Shown: one piece after another, positions 15,645-23,546 of the stretch | How the letters are laid out: each line of letters starts with the position of its first letter | Numbering within the stretch: the stretch's first letter is position 1 | The notes under the pieces: generated by a model | The model's database searches: none | What the model was told of the DNA's origin: nothing | The model's input: the letters and a program-made list of their open reading frames with translations, nothing else | Program-made: the position numbers and the translations under genes | NCBI GenBank assembly: GCA_900544865.1 | Contig: UQXA01000014.1 | Span: 1 to 42,543 of the forward strand | Direction of reading: 5' to 3' | DNA from: an uncultured Collinsella sp. | GTDB lineage: Bacteria > Actinomycetota > Coriobacteriia > Coriobacteriales > Coriobacteriaceae | DNA length: 42,543 nt

Positions 15645-16028
15645 ATGGAAGATTTGCTTAACCCCGCGAATCTCATCGTGCTGGCCGTCATTGCCGTCGG
15701 CATGTTTTTTGGACTGCGTCGCATTGCCGCTTCGACACACGGGAAGAGTTGTTGCAGCGATGGCGCGAGCGGCAAGAAGGCCAAGAAGGTAGTGGTTGCG
15801 GATACCGATCCGTCCCACTACCCCTATAGCGATGAGTTGCTTATCGGCGGCATGAGCTGCGACGGCTGCGCTCGGAATGTGACGAATGCCCTCAATACGC
15901 TTGATGGCGTGTGGGCTACGGTGACGTATGCGGACCACACGGCACACGTACGCTCGAAGCGCCCGGTTGATCGCGACACACTCGAGACGGCGGTGAGGGA
16001 CGCGGGCTATTACGTTATGAAAATGTAG
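15645..16028 (+). CDS. Membrane-anchored heavy-metal-associated (HMA) protein
   Basis: A 127-residue protein. An N-terminal membrane helix (LIVLAVIAVGMFFGLRRIA) leads into a Cys/Lys segment, GKSCCSDGASGKKAKK. A C-terminal HMA domain of about 65 residues follows, whose metal site is GGMSCDGCARNVTNAL (MxCxxC). HMA domains carry Cu(I) and hand it to P-type ATPases. The membrane tether suggests a chaperone or scavenger at the inner face. ATG at 15645 follows AGAAAGGGGA. The upstream palindrome resembles a copper-repressor site. It is divergent from the DUF3793-flavodoxin operon. Confidence 0.8.
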   Translation: MEDLLNPANLIVLAVIAVGMFFGLRRIAASTHGKSCCSDGASGKKAKKVVVADTDPSHYPYSDELLIGGMSCDGCARNVTNALNTLDGVWATVTYADHTAHVRSKRPVDRDTLETAVRDAGYYVMKM

Positions 16029-16194
16029 GCGTTGCCCTTTCCGGTGGGTACCGGCCTCCTGCCCATCGTGACTATCGGCATCCAAAAATTTGCGCAAAAA
16101 ATAATCTTTAGATGCGGCAAAAGTGGAGTTTGGTGACGGTTTGCGCGGAATTCGCTACCAATCGAGCATCCATTGGCCCGGCCAAAAAAATTAC

Positions 16195-16206
16195 AAGTAT
16201 ATACTT
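16195..16206. promoter_or_regulatory. 12-bp palindrome upstream of the surface protein
   Basis: AAGTATATACTT is a perfect palindrome about 95 bp before the start at 16300, in an AT-rich stretch that could be the promoter. A regulator site is possible; no clear -35 element is visible. Confidence 0.3.
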
Positions 16207-16299
16207 AGACGGTTATTGCTGTGCTCAGATTGCAATTAACCGTGGACAGAAATGAAGAATGCTAAAACTGGGCTTTAGGACAGGGGAGGCTATGGCCTT

Positions 16300-18828
16300 A
16301 TGAGACGAGTGGGAACACTTGGCTTGGTGGCAGCGCTTGCCGCTATCTTGGTATCGCCGCTGCCGGCGCACGCCGAAGACGCTTCGAGTGCCGTTACCTA
16401 CAATGCGGGAAATGGGTATTCCTTTGAGAAGCTCTCGCATCCTACGGTAGGAACGTCGCAGCCGGATGGCATCGTCGACTACCAGGGTGACGGTGTCGTT
16501 GCCGTTCCGGGCGCCGACGGTAATACTGCCAACAACGAAGGCGATCGCGGCCAGAGCTACACGTGGGCGGCTGCGAGCTATGGTGACTGGCTTTATGTGG
16601 GCACCTGCTATGCGGCGATGGGCAACACGCTTACGCTCATGAACGGCACGCTGGGCGATTCCTTTGATGCCGAGACCATGCGTCTGACGCTGGAGGCCAT
16701 GTTTAACGGCACGTTCTTCTACGGACAGCAGAAGGAGGACGGCACGGCCGACAAGGACAGCGGCGGCATCTTGGTCAAGATCAATACCAAGACCGGTGAG
16801 ACCAAGCTGCTGCTCTCTGAATCGCTCAACGGCGTCGCTCCTTTGTTCCGCAATGCCGTGAGCTATAAGGGCAAACTCTATTTCTGCGGCAGCGTTAGGA
16901 CCAATGGCGGCAAAAGCGGTCTGCCTGCTGTATATGAGATCGATCCTAAGACGGATGAGTACAAGGTCGTCTATCAGGGTCTTTCGAGCATGCAGGATTA
17001 CGGCGCTGCCTACAAGCAGGGCATCTCAACCGGTATCCGCGGTATGTGCGTCCATGATGGCCAGCTCGTCATCAGCAACGTGGGTAAAGACGCGGCCGGC
17101 AAGTTTGTGTCGACAATCCTGACGTCGTCTGACCCCTCGAAGGGCCAGGAGAGCTTCACCGAGATTGCCAACTCGGATACGCTGTTTAACTATCCGGCGA
17201 TTCGCTATCAGGACAGCATCTACGGCGGCGCCATTTGGGATATGGTCTCGTACAATGGCCATCTCTATGCGACCATCTGCACCGGTACGCCCGAGAATGC
17301 CCCCGATGATAATTCCATGCAGTCGTTTGCCATGGTCCGTGGCGACAAGAACGCCGACGGCAGCTATTCGTGGACTCCGATTGTCGGTGACCAGGAGGCG
17401 GACGGTGCAAAGTATTGCTTTGGCATCGATCCTGCCCGCACCCGTTCTGGTGCTGCCAACCTCATCGTCTACAACGACTACCTCTATATCGGTGAATATA
17501 ACGACGAGGAGATCGCCCTCGAGCGCATTCTCTTTAATAAGTCCAATTCTGACGAGAGCGGCAAGAGCAGCATGGGCGGCGTTGACTGCTCGTTTGTGAA
17601 TGCCAATCTTGAGCAGTCGGTCAACATCTATCGCATGGACAAGGACGAGAACATGGAGCTCGTCGTTGGCGATCGCACCGACATGTTCCCCGAGGGCGGT
17701 ATTTCCGGCCTGACTTCGGGCTTTGGCCGAAACGAAAACCAGTACATTTGGCGCATGCAGAAGTTCGACGGCAAACTGTATATCGGTACCTTCGATACCG
17801 CGAGCCTGCTTGAGCCGATCGGCCAGTTCTCTAATGGCGACATTATCGATATGACGCCCGAGGAGTGGGCCTCTCAGGTTCAGCGCCTTAGGGACCTGCT
17901 CAATCACCTGCTCGACAAGAAATCGCCTGACGACCCCATCGTTCCCGTGAACACGCTTGCGGACGATGATTCAAACGAGGCCGCCGAGGTCGATGACGAG
18001 AAGGCTGGGGCCGTCGAGTTCGACGACGAGAAGACCGAGATTGCTAAGGGCTTTGGCGACCTGGGCGATGCGCTGGAGGATGCCACGGGCGATCTTTGCG
18101 ATCAGGCCGCGACGATGTCCGCGGACGTTGAGGACGACGCCGCTTATGTCCAGAAGATCGATAGCGAGATTGCGTACTTCAAGTCCTTTGCCGATCAGTA
18201 TCAGGACATGCTCGATAGCTATGAGAGCCTGAAGCAGCAGTACGAGGATGCCTATGGCGCCGAGCTGCCGGGCGATATTCAGGATGCATTCGATAAGCTG
18301 CTGAGCGAGGAGAACCTCAAGAAGCTGCAGAGCGTGCTTACGTGCATGTGTTACCTTCGCGATGCCGAGCGTGGCTTTGATATGTATGTGACCGAGGACG
18401 GCGTGAACTTTACGACGCTGACGACCAATGGCTTTAACGATCCGTATAACCATGGTCTGCGCACCTTTGCGGTGACCAACCAGGGTCTGTGCCTCGGTAC
18501 CGCCAACCCGTTCTATGGCTGCCAGGTTTGGATCCAGCGCAAGGAGAATTCTGAGAATCCGGTCGATCCCGGTACTCCGGATCCGACGGAGCCCACGGAT
18601 CCCTCGCAGCCGGGTGGTGGCGATCAGCCTGGTGGTAGCCAGACGGGCGGTAACGACCAGTCGAGCAGCACCACGACCACTGTCACGACGACCGCTAAGA
18701 AGACTCCGAAGGACGGCTCGCTGCCTCACGCTGGTGACTCGACCCTCACGCTGGTCTTGGGATTGCTGGTTGCAGCTGCCGCAGTGCTTGGCATTGCTCT
18801 CGTCTTGCGCAAGCGTTCTCGTCGCTAG
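16300..18828 (+). CDS. Large cell-wall-anchored surface protein with sortase-like signal
   Basis: An 842-residue surface protein. Residues 1-25 are a signal peptide (MRRVGTLGLVAALAAILVSP, cleavage after AHA). Residues about 60-540 hold repeated DWLYVGTCY, GKLYFCGSV, GHLYATICTG, DYLYIGEYND and GKLYIGTFDT units, typical of beta-propeller blades. An acidic, helical insert (about 545-690) has coiled-coil character. A final blade-like segment (RTFAVTNQGLCLGTANPFYG) follows, then a Pro/Gly/Thr linker. The C-terminus LPHAG (808-812), a hydrophobic helix and KRSRR fit a variant LPxTG sorting signal for sortase. No catalytic motif is evident; adhesion or ligand binding is likely. No sortase gene is nearby. 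The stop overlaps the stop of the convergent yolD-like gene. Confidence 0.82.
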   Translation: MRRVGTLGLVAALAAILVSPLPAHAEDASSAVTYNAGNGYSFEKLSHPTVGTSQPDGIVDYQGDGVVAVPGADGNTANNEGDRGQSYTWAAASYGDWLYVGTCYAAMGNTLTLMNGTLGDSFDAETMRLTLEAMFNGTFFYGQQKEDGTADKDSGGILVKINTKTGETKLLLSESLNGVAPLFRNAVSYKGKLYFCGSVRTNGGKSGLPAVYEIDPKTDEYKVVYQGLSSMQDYGAAYKQGISTGIRGMCVHDGQLVISNVGKDAAGKFVSTILTSSDPSKGQESFTEIANSDTLFNYPAIRYQDSIYGGAIWDMVSYNGHLYATICTGTPENAPDDNSMQSFAMVRGDKNADGSYSWTPIVGDQEADGAKYCFGIDPARTRSGAANLIVYNDYLYIGEYNDEEIALERILFNKSNSDESGKSSMGGVDCSFVNANLEQSVNIYRMDKDENMELVVGDRTDMFPEGGISGLTSGFGRNENQYIWRMQKFDGKLYIGTFDTASLLEPIGQFSNGDIIDMTPEEWASQVQRLRDLLNHLLDKKSPDDPIVPVNTLADDDSNEAAEVDDEKAGAVEFDDEKTEIAKGFGDLGDALEDATGDLCDQAATMSADVEDDAAYVQKIDSEIAYFKSFADQYQDMLDSYESLKQQYEDAYGAELPGDIQDAFDKLLSEENLKKLQSVLTCMCYLRDAERGFDMYVTEDGVNFTTLTTNGFNDPYNHGLRTFAVTNQGLCLGTANPFYGCQVWIQRKENSENPVDPGTPDPTEPTDPSQPGGGDQPGGSQTGGNDQSSSTTTTVTTTAKKTPKDGSLPHAGDSTLTLVLGLLVAAAAVLGIALVLRKRSRR

Positions 18829-19250
18829 ACTCGACCACGCAGCTCGATGCCTTGGATATCGTCGAAGTTGATGGCGATATCCCTGAGTTTGAGCAGCTTG
18901 AACGCGGGTAGCACTTCGTCGAGAATGCCCGTGCGGCTACGATAGCCGTACGTATCGTAATAAGTGACGCGCACCAGGTCGCCTCGTTTGAGGCCCTCGA
19001 GCTTTTTCGAAAGTTCGAGGGCTTTTTCTTCTGTGAGTTCGCATTTTGGCTCGGCGGTGATCTCTTGTTTACGCACGAGCTCGTAGTATCCCGTGAGGGC
19101 GGCAAAGGGCATAAACTGCGCGGCACGGCCGGCACGGACGGTGCCGTTGGCGGTGAGCTTTGGGTCGGCGGAGCGACGTCTTCCCTCGGGGTCCGCTAGG
19201 CGTTCAAAAGGTGTCGGTGGCCGCATCGGCTGTTGTTGGGACTTAGGCAC
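18825..19250 (-). CDS. YolD-like protein
   Basis: A 141-residue YolD-family protein. The conserved core RAAQFMPFAALTGYYELVRKQE and the C-terminal DGILDEV-like segment TGILDEVLPAFKLLKLRDIAI are present. YolD proteins are encoded beside UvrX/UmuC-type Y-family polymerases in Gram-positive bacteria and are thought to act with them. Here the start codon overlaps the polymerase stop by 8 nt, a strong coupling signal. Its own stop overlaps the stop of the convergent surface-protein gene, so no terminator separates the two. Confidence 0.85.
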   Translation of the reverse strand: MPKSQQQPMRPPTPFERLADPEGRRRSADPKLTANGTVRAGRAAQFMPFAALTGYYELVRKQEITAEPKCELTEEKALELSKKLEGLKRGDLVRVTYYDTYGYRSRTGILDEVLPAFKLLKLRDIAINFDDIQGIELRGRV

Positions 19251-20748
19251 GATGTCCTCCCACCTGATCGTTGCGTTCGCGTGCGGTGGCGCCAGCGGTA
19301 AAGCTTAATCCCTTGACGAGCGCGTTCTTACCGTACTTGCCCTTCACGGCCAGGACGGCGCGCGCCAGGTCGCGCTCGCGCTCATCGGCCTTAACATCGC
19401 TGAACAGGTCGATAGTGGCAAATTCCTCGGGCATGAGGTTGCCAAATCCCAGGTTGATGCGCTTGACCGGTCGTTTGGGATCGACAGTCTGCGCCCAGAG
19501 CTCATCGAAATAGCCCATGATCTTCTTAAACGAATTGGTGCGCTCGGGCAGCTTTCGCGAGGCGTTTGAGTGTGCAAAGAGTGCAGCATATCCACCGCGC
19601 GGTTTGCCGCCGTGCTCTCCCACAAAGATGCCATCGATTGCCTGCGCCTCGCGTACCAGGCGGCGCCGTTCGTCATCGCGCTGGACGGGCTTGGGCGCAC
19701 GGGGTGCGAGTTCGGGGCCAGTGGTTGCGGTGGGCTCGATGCTCGACGTGCTCGAGCGCAGGTGCCCACATCCGTCCATATATTGCGCTGTGCCGCTGGC
19801 GTCGAGGCGGCGTATGTCGGCCCGCTCGCTCGCATAACCCACAAAGAGCGAGATGCTGTCACAGACCACGTGCTTATCGACTAAGTCCAACACGGCGTTG
19901 TCGACCATCTCGCGCAAGACGGTGTATGCTTGCTCGTAGGCATAGCCCTTCGAGAGTACCTGCCCTGTGGTGGTCGAGGTTGCTTGCGGGCGATAGGCTT
20001 GGATATCGGCGATGGTTGTCGGCTCACGCCCGAAGGCGTGGTCGATAAGATATTCGGCATTGACGCCGAGTTCGTCGTAGAGCAGGTTCTCGTCGAGAGC
20101 CGCGACGCCCATCAGATCGTAGACGCCGTATTTCTCGAGACGGGCCGCCACGCCGGGGCCGATGCCCCAGATGTCGGTGATGGGGCGATGGGGCCAGATC
20201 TCCTTGCGAAAGGTCTCGTCGTCGAGTTTGCCGATGCGACTGGGTACGTGCTTGGCGGTGACGTCGAGCGCCACCTTGGCCTGGAATAGGTTGGGGCCGA
20301 TGCCGACCGTCGCCGTGATGCCGGTGCGCGCCAAGACCTCGTCGCGCAGCGTGCAGGCGAGCCCTTCCGCATCTGTGTGATAGAGGTCCAGATAGGGCGT
20401 CACGTCGATAAAGCACTCATCGATGGAGTAGACGTGCACGTCCTGGGGGCTGACGTATTCCAGATAGATACCGTAGATTTTCGCCGACACCTCCATGTAG
20501 TGCTGCATGCGCGGTACGGCCGTGATGTAGTCGATGCCATCGGGAATCTCAAATAGGCGGCAGCGATTGTGAATTCCTAAGTCCTTCATGGCCTGCGTGA
20601 TGGCGAGGCAGATGGTCGTGCGTCCGCGCGATTCGTCGGCAACGACTAGGTTGGTGGTGAGCGGATCGAGCCCACGGTCGACGCACTCGACGCTGGCATA
20701 AAACGTCTTGAGGTCGATGCAGATATAGGTGTGCTGCTCGTGCGCCAT
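19243..20748 (-). CDS. Y-family (UmuC/ImpB-type) translesion DNA polymerase
   Basis: A ~501-residue Y-family polymerase that copies damaged DNA during the SOS response. The catalytic motifs are ICIDLKTFYASVECVDRGLD (first metal-binding Asp, steric-gate region) and VYSIDECFIDVTPYL (the second Asp-Glu pair). The helix-hairpin-helix is ITDIWGIGPGVAARLEKYGV. The little-finger domain follows at about residues 265-500. The length and the YolD partner make it UvrX/UmuC-like rather than DinB-like. I chose ATG at 20748 (AGGA 5 nt upstream) over the GTG at 20769, which overlaps a LexA-type site. A strong promoter with an SOS box lies directly upstream. Confidence 0.92.
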   Translation of the reverse strand: MAHEQHTYICIDLKTFYASVECVDRGLDPLTTNLVVADESRGRTTICLAITQAMKDLGIHNRCRLFEIPDGIDYITAVPRMQHYMEVSAKIYGIYLEYVSPQDVHVYSIDECFIDVTPYLDLYHTDAEGLACTLRDEVLARTGITATVGIGPNLFQAKVALDVTAKHVPSRIGKLDDETFRKEIWPHRPITDIWGIGPGVAARLEKYGVYDLMGVAALDENLLYDELGVNAEYLIDHAFGREPTTIADIQAYRPQATSTTTGQVLSKGYAYEQAYTVLREMVDNAVLDLVDKHVVCDSISLFVGYASERADIRRLDASGTAQYMDGCGHLRSSTSSIEPTATTGPELAPRAPKPVQRDDERRRLVREAQAIDGIFVGEHGGKPRGGYAALFAHSNASRKLPERTNSFKKIMGYFDELWAQTVDPKRPVKRINLGFGNLMPEEFATIDLFSDVKADERERDLARAVLAVKGKYGKNALVKGLSFTAGATARERNDQVGGHRA

Positions 20749-20763
20749 CCGTGTCCTATCATC

Positions 20764-20822
20764 AAACACATGTTCTTATCGAATATCTGTTCGATAATAC
20801 CCTCTCATCCGGACATCGTCAA
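20764..20822 (-). promoter_or_regulatory. SOS promoter of the polymerase-yolD operon
   Basis: On the minus strand, TTGACG (20822-20817) and TATTAT (20799-20794) have a 17-bp spacer. Directly downstream, CGAATATCTGTTCG (20780-20793) matches the actinobacterial/Bacillus LexA box CGAAC-N4-GTTCG with one change. A second half-degraded site, GAAC-ATGT-GTTT (20764-20775), lies 4 bp away. LexA bound here would cover the transcription start. Confidence 0.75.
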
Positions 20823-20862
20823 AACCTGTCAAAAAGGGACTGGTTTGTTTTGGTAGGTATGG
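20822..20862 (+). repeat. Diverged hairpin repeat (family B, copy 1)
   Basis: AAACC-T-GTC (20822-20830) pairs with GAC-T-GGTTT (20838-20846) around one T-T mismatch. GGGACTGGTTTGTTTTGG at 20836 onward matches the reverse complement of the element at 21526-21579 (GGGACAGGTTTATTTTGG). The two copies therefore face each other across the Fe-ADH-like gene. Its edge abuts the -35 of the SOS promoter. Confidence 0.55.
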
Positions 20863-20986
20863 TCGTGCGGTTGGATCGGGTTTTTAACGCAGCTCTAAAG
20901 AGTACGAAACAGCTCGGAAAACCTTGCTTCGTAGCATGAGCCTAACGATTGATACCGCCTATACGCACGGAAGGGTTGTGGGAAAG

Positions 20987-21511
20987 ATGGTCAACTATGG
21001 GTTTGGTATGCCGACGCGCCTTGTTGCGGATGGAGACGTGGCTCGCTGGTGTGGACGATTGGTCGCTCACTACGGCGGCACCAAGGCACTGGTCGTGCTG
21101 GGCGGTGACAAGCATACGCATGATGAGCTCGTCTCGGCGGCGCTCGGCTCGCTTGATCGAGCTCTGCTCGAGCGCGTGCTTTTTCGCTGCGGCTCGGTTG
21201 AGGGCGACGGGGGAGACGAGCTGATCGACGAAGCCGTGGCCCTGGCGACCGACGAAGGCGTGGACTTTGTCCTGGCGATCGGCGATGCCGATACGGCGGG
21301 CTTTGCACGCGAACTCGCCCGTCGCATGGCGACGCTCGATGCCGGCGAAGACGGTTTTGTCCCTTATGGATGTATTGTCTCGGAGGGCAAGGTGCCTGCC
21401 GTCGCGGGAGCCGGCGAGGTTCCCGTTTTTGCCATTATCGCACCCGAGCTGTTAGAGGGCATCGGGTCTCCTCTGCGCGAGCTGCTCGGCAGCGTCTGCG
21501 CCGCGGCGTAG
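20987..21511 (+). CDS. N-terminal-only iron-type alcohol dehydrogenase-like protein
   Basis: A ~174-residue protein matching only the N-terminal nucleotide-binding half of iron-containing alcohol dehydrogenases. MVNYGFGMPTRLVADGDVAR, TKALVVLGGDKHTHDELVSA and EGVDFVLAIGDADTAGFARE align with the usual PTK(I/V), LLVYGG and DFILAVGGGS segments. The GGGS glycine motif is replaced by GDAD, and the C-terminal metal-binding domain (Asp, three His) is absent, so it cannot be a normal dehydrogenase. It might be a decaying gene or a repurposed binding protein. ATG at 20987 (GGGAAAG just upstream) gives the family-like start; 20936 and 20924 are alternatives. It is flanked by two copies of hairpin family B. 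Confidence 0.65.
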   Translation: MVNYGFGMPTRLVADGDVARWCGRLVAHYGGTKALVVLGGDKHTHDELVSAALGSLDRALLERVLFRCGSVEGDGGDELIDEAVALATDEGVDFVLAIGDADTAGFARELARRMATLDAGEDGFVPYGCIVSEGKVPAVAGAGEVPVFAIIAPELLEGIGSPLRELLGSVCAAA

Positions 21512-21525
21512 GAGCTTGACAAAAT

Positions 21526-21579
21526 GGACAGGTTTATCCTGATGGGTAAAGCGTTTGACCTGCCAAAATAAACCTGTCC
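21526..21579 (+). repeat. Hairpin repeat (family B, copy 2)
   Basis: A perfect 12-bp inverted repeat, GGACAGGTTTAT (21526-21537) and its complement (21568-21579), with a 30-nt loop. It lies just after the Fe-ADH-like gene and may serve as its terminator. It is related in reverse orientation to 20836-20862. Confidence 0.7.
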
Positions 21580-21668
21580 CTATTTGGTCGGTTGCCGTTT
21601 GGGGGCCGATTGGCAACGCTCGCTGATTATAGTCTTGACCTGCGCTAGAATAGTGGCATCTGAATGTC

Positions 21669-21692
21669 CGGGCGCATGGAGGCGTGCGCCCG
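21669..21692 (+). promoter_or_regulatory. Leader hairpin upstream of pgi
   Basis: CGGGCGCA (21669-21676) pairs with TGCGCCCG (21685-21692), 8 bp with an 8-nt loop, 8 nt before the GAGGAGG ribosome site. It may stabilise the message or tune translation. Confidence 0.35.
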
Positions 21693-21710
21693 TATGCTGA
21701 GGAGGACTTT

Positions 21711-23405
21711 ATGGCAACTGTTGCCGCACCTATCGATGCTACGTCGACTGCCGCTTGGAAGGCGCTCGAGGCTCATCAGGAGAAGCTCGAGGCCGAAGGT
21801 ATCGACCTCAAGGCCTGGTTCGCTGCTGACGCCGAGCGCGTGAACAAGCTGAGCTTTGACGCCGGTGACCTGCACTTCGATCTGTCGAAGAACCTGGTGA
21901 CCGATGAGACCGTCAAGCTGCTGTGCGATCTTGCCCGCGAGGTGAAGCTCGAGGAGCGCCGCGACGCCATGTTCTCCGGCGAGCACATCAACACCACCGA
22001 GGACCGCGCCGTCCTGCACACCGCGCTGCGCCGCCCGGCAAGCGAGAAGGGCCAGCTCATCGTCGACGGCCAGGACGTCGTCGCCGACGTGCACGAGGTC
22101 CTCGACCGCATGTATGCCTTCGCCGAGCGCGTGCGCTCCGGTGAGTGGAAGGGCGTTACCGGCAAGAAGATCGAGCATCTGGTGTCCATCGGCATCGGCG
22201 GCTCCGACCTGGGCCCGGTCATGGCTTACGAGGCCCTGCGTCCCTATGCCGACGCCGGTATTGATTGCCGCTATATCTCCAACATCGATCCCAACGACCA
22301 GGCCGAGAAACTCAAGGGTTTGGATCCCGAGACCACGCTCGTGATCATTGTCTCCAAGACCTTCACCACGCTCGAGACCCTCACCAACGCCCGCGAGGTC
22401 AAGACCTGGATGCTCGAGCAGCTCAAGGCTCAGGGCGCCATCGACGGCTCCGATGAGCAGAACGCCGAGGCCGTGGCAAAGCACTTCGTCGCCGTCTCCA
22501 CCGCACTCGAGAAGGTCGAGGCCTTCGGTATCGACCCCGCCAACGCCTTCGGTTTCTGGAACTGGGTCGGCGGCCGCTACTCCGTCGACTCCGCCGTGGG
22601 CCTGTCGCTGATCGTCGTGCTTGGCCCCGAGCGCTTCCAGCAGTTCCTCGAGGGCTTCCACGCCATCGACGAGTACTTCTGCAACACGCCGCTCGAGAAC
22701 AATGCCGTCGCGCTGATGGGCCTGTTCAACGTCTGGTACGTCAACTTCTTCGGTTCCAAGAGCCACGCCGTGCTTCCGTACTGCCAGTACCTGCACCGTT
22801 TCCCGGCCTACCTGCAGCAGCTCACCATGGAGTCCAACGGCAAGCATGTCCGCTGGGACGGCAGCGCCGTGACCTCCGACACCGGTGAGATCTTCTGGGG
22901 CGAGCCCGGCACCAACGGTCAGCACGCCTTCTACCAGCTGCTGCACCAGGGCACCGTGGTGGTCCCGGCCGATTTCATCGCCTTCGCCAACACTGCCAAC
23001 CCCGCAACCGACAGCGGCCAGGATGTCCACGAGCTGTTCCTGGGCAACTTCCTGGCCCAGACCAAGGCGCTCGCTTTTGGTAAGACGGCCGATGAGGTGC
23101 GCGCCGAGGGCACGCCCGAGCAGATCGTCCCGGCCCGCTGCTTTGAGGGCAACCGTCCGACGACCTCGATCTTCGGCGACACGTTGACCCCGTTCGCGCT
23201 CGGCGAGCTTATCGCCCTGTACGAGCACATCACGTTTGTCGAGGGCACGGTCTGGGGCATCGACTCCTACGACCAGTGGGGCGTCGAGCTGGGCAAGCAG
23301 CTTGCCAAGCAGATCACCCCGGCCTTCCACGACGACGCCGCCAAGGCCGAGCAGGACGCTTCGACCCAGGCGCTCATCGAGTTCTACCGCGCTCACCGCA
23401 AGTAG
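21711..23405 (+). CDS. pgi: Glucose-6-phosphate isomerase
   Basis: A 564-residue phosphoglucose isomerase interconverting glucose 6-phosphate and fructose 6-phosphate in glycolysis. Sugar-phosphate-binding and catalytic segments are present: SIGIGGSDLGPVMAYEALRP, VIIVSKTFTTLETLTNA, FWNWVGGRYSVDSAVGLSL, GEPGTNGQHAFYQLLHQGT, and the final YDQWGVELGKQLA with the catalytic lysine. The start at 21711 has GAGGAGGAC upstream. The gene is highly GC-biased at third positions, as expected for an abundant enzyme. It would also process the glucose 6-phosphate released by the Frl-like operon at 29.6-35.4 kb. Confidence 0.97.
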   Translation: MATVAAPIDATSTAAWKALEAHQEKLEAEGIDLKAWFAADAERVNKLSFDAGDLHFDLSKNLVTDETVKLLCDLAREVKLEERRDAMFSGEHINTTEDRAVLHTALRRPASEKGQLIVDGQDVVADVHEVLDRMYAFAERVRSGEWKGVTGKKIEHLVSIGIGGSDLGPVMAYEALRPYADAGIDCRYISNIDPNDQAEKLKGLDPETTLVIIVSKTFTTLETLTNAREVKTWMLEQLKAQGAIDGSDEQNAEAVAKHFVAVSTALEKVEAFGIDPANAFGFWNWVGGRYSVDSAVGLSLIVVLGPERFQQFLEGFHAIDEYFCNTPLENNAVALMGLFNVWYVNFFGSKSHAVLPYCQYLHRFPAYLQQLTMESNGKHVRWDGSAVTSDTGEIFWGEPGTNGQHAFYQLLHQGTVVVPADFIAFANTANPATDSGQDVHELFLGNFLAQTKALAFGKTADEVRAEGTPEQIVPARCFEGNRPTTSIFGDTLTPFALGELIALYEHITFVEGTVWGIDSYDQWGVELGKQLAKQITPAFHDDAAKAEQDASTQALIEFYRAHRK

Positions 23406-23438
23406 TCGCTGCTGTTAACGCATCGCGCCTTATAGTCA

Positions 23439-23471
23439 GGGGTCCGTATCCTATCGGATGCGGGCCCCTTT
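23439..23471 (+). terminator. Terminator of pgi
   Basis: A 13-bp stem (23439-23451 with 23456-23468, two G-U) with a TATC tetraloop, followed by TTTGCTTTG. The T4CP-like gene converges from the other side. Confidence 0.8.
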
Positions 23472-23546
23472 GCTTTGCCGTGGTCCCGGGGCGCACGGCC
23501 TTTGTGGAACATCGCCGGGGCGCCGCGCGCTGCGAGAACCCTGCGC

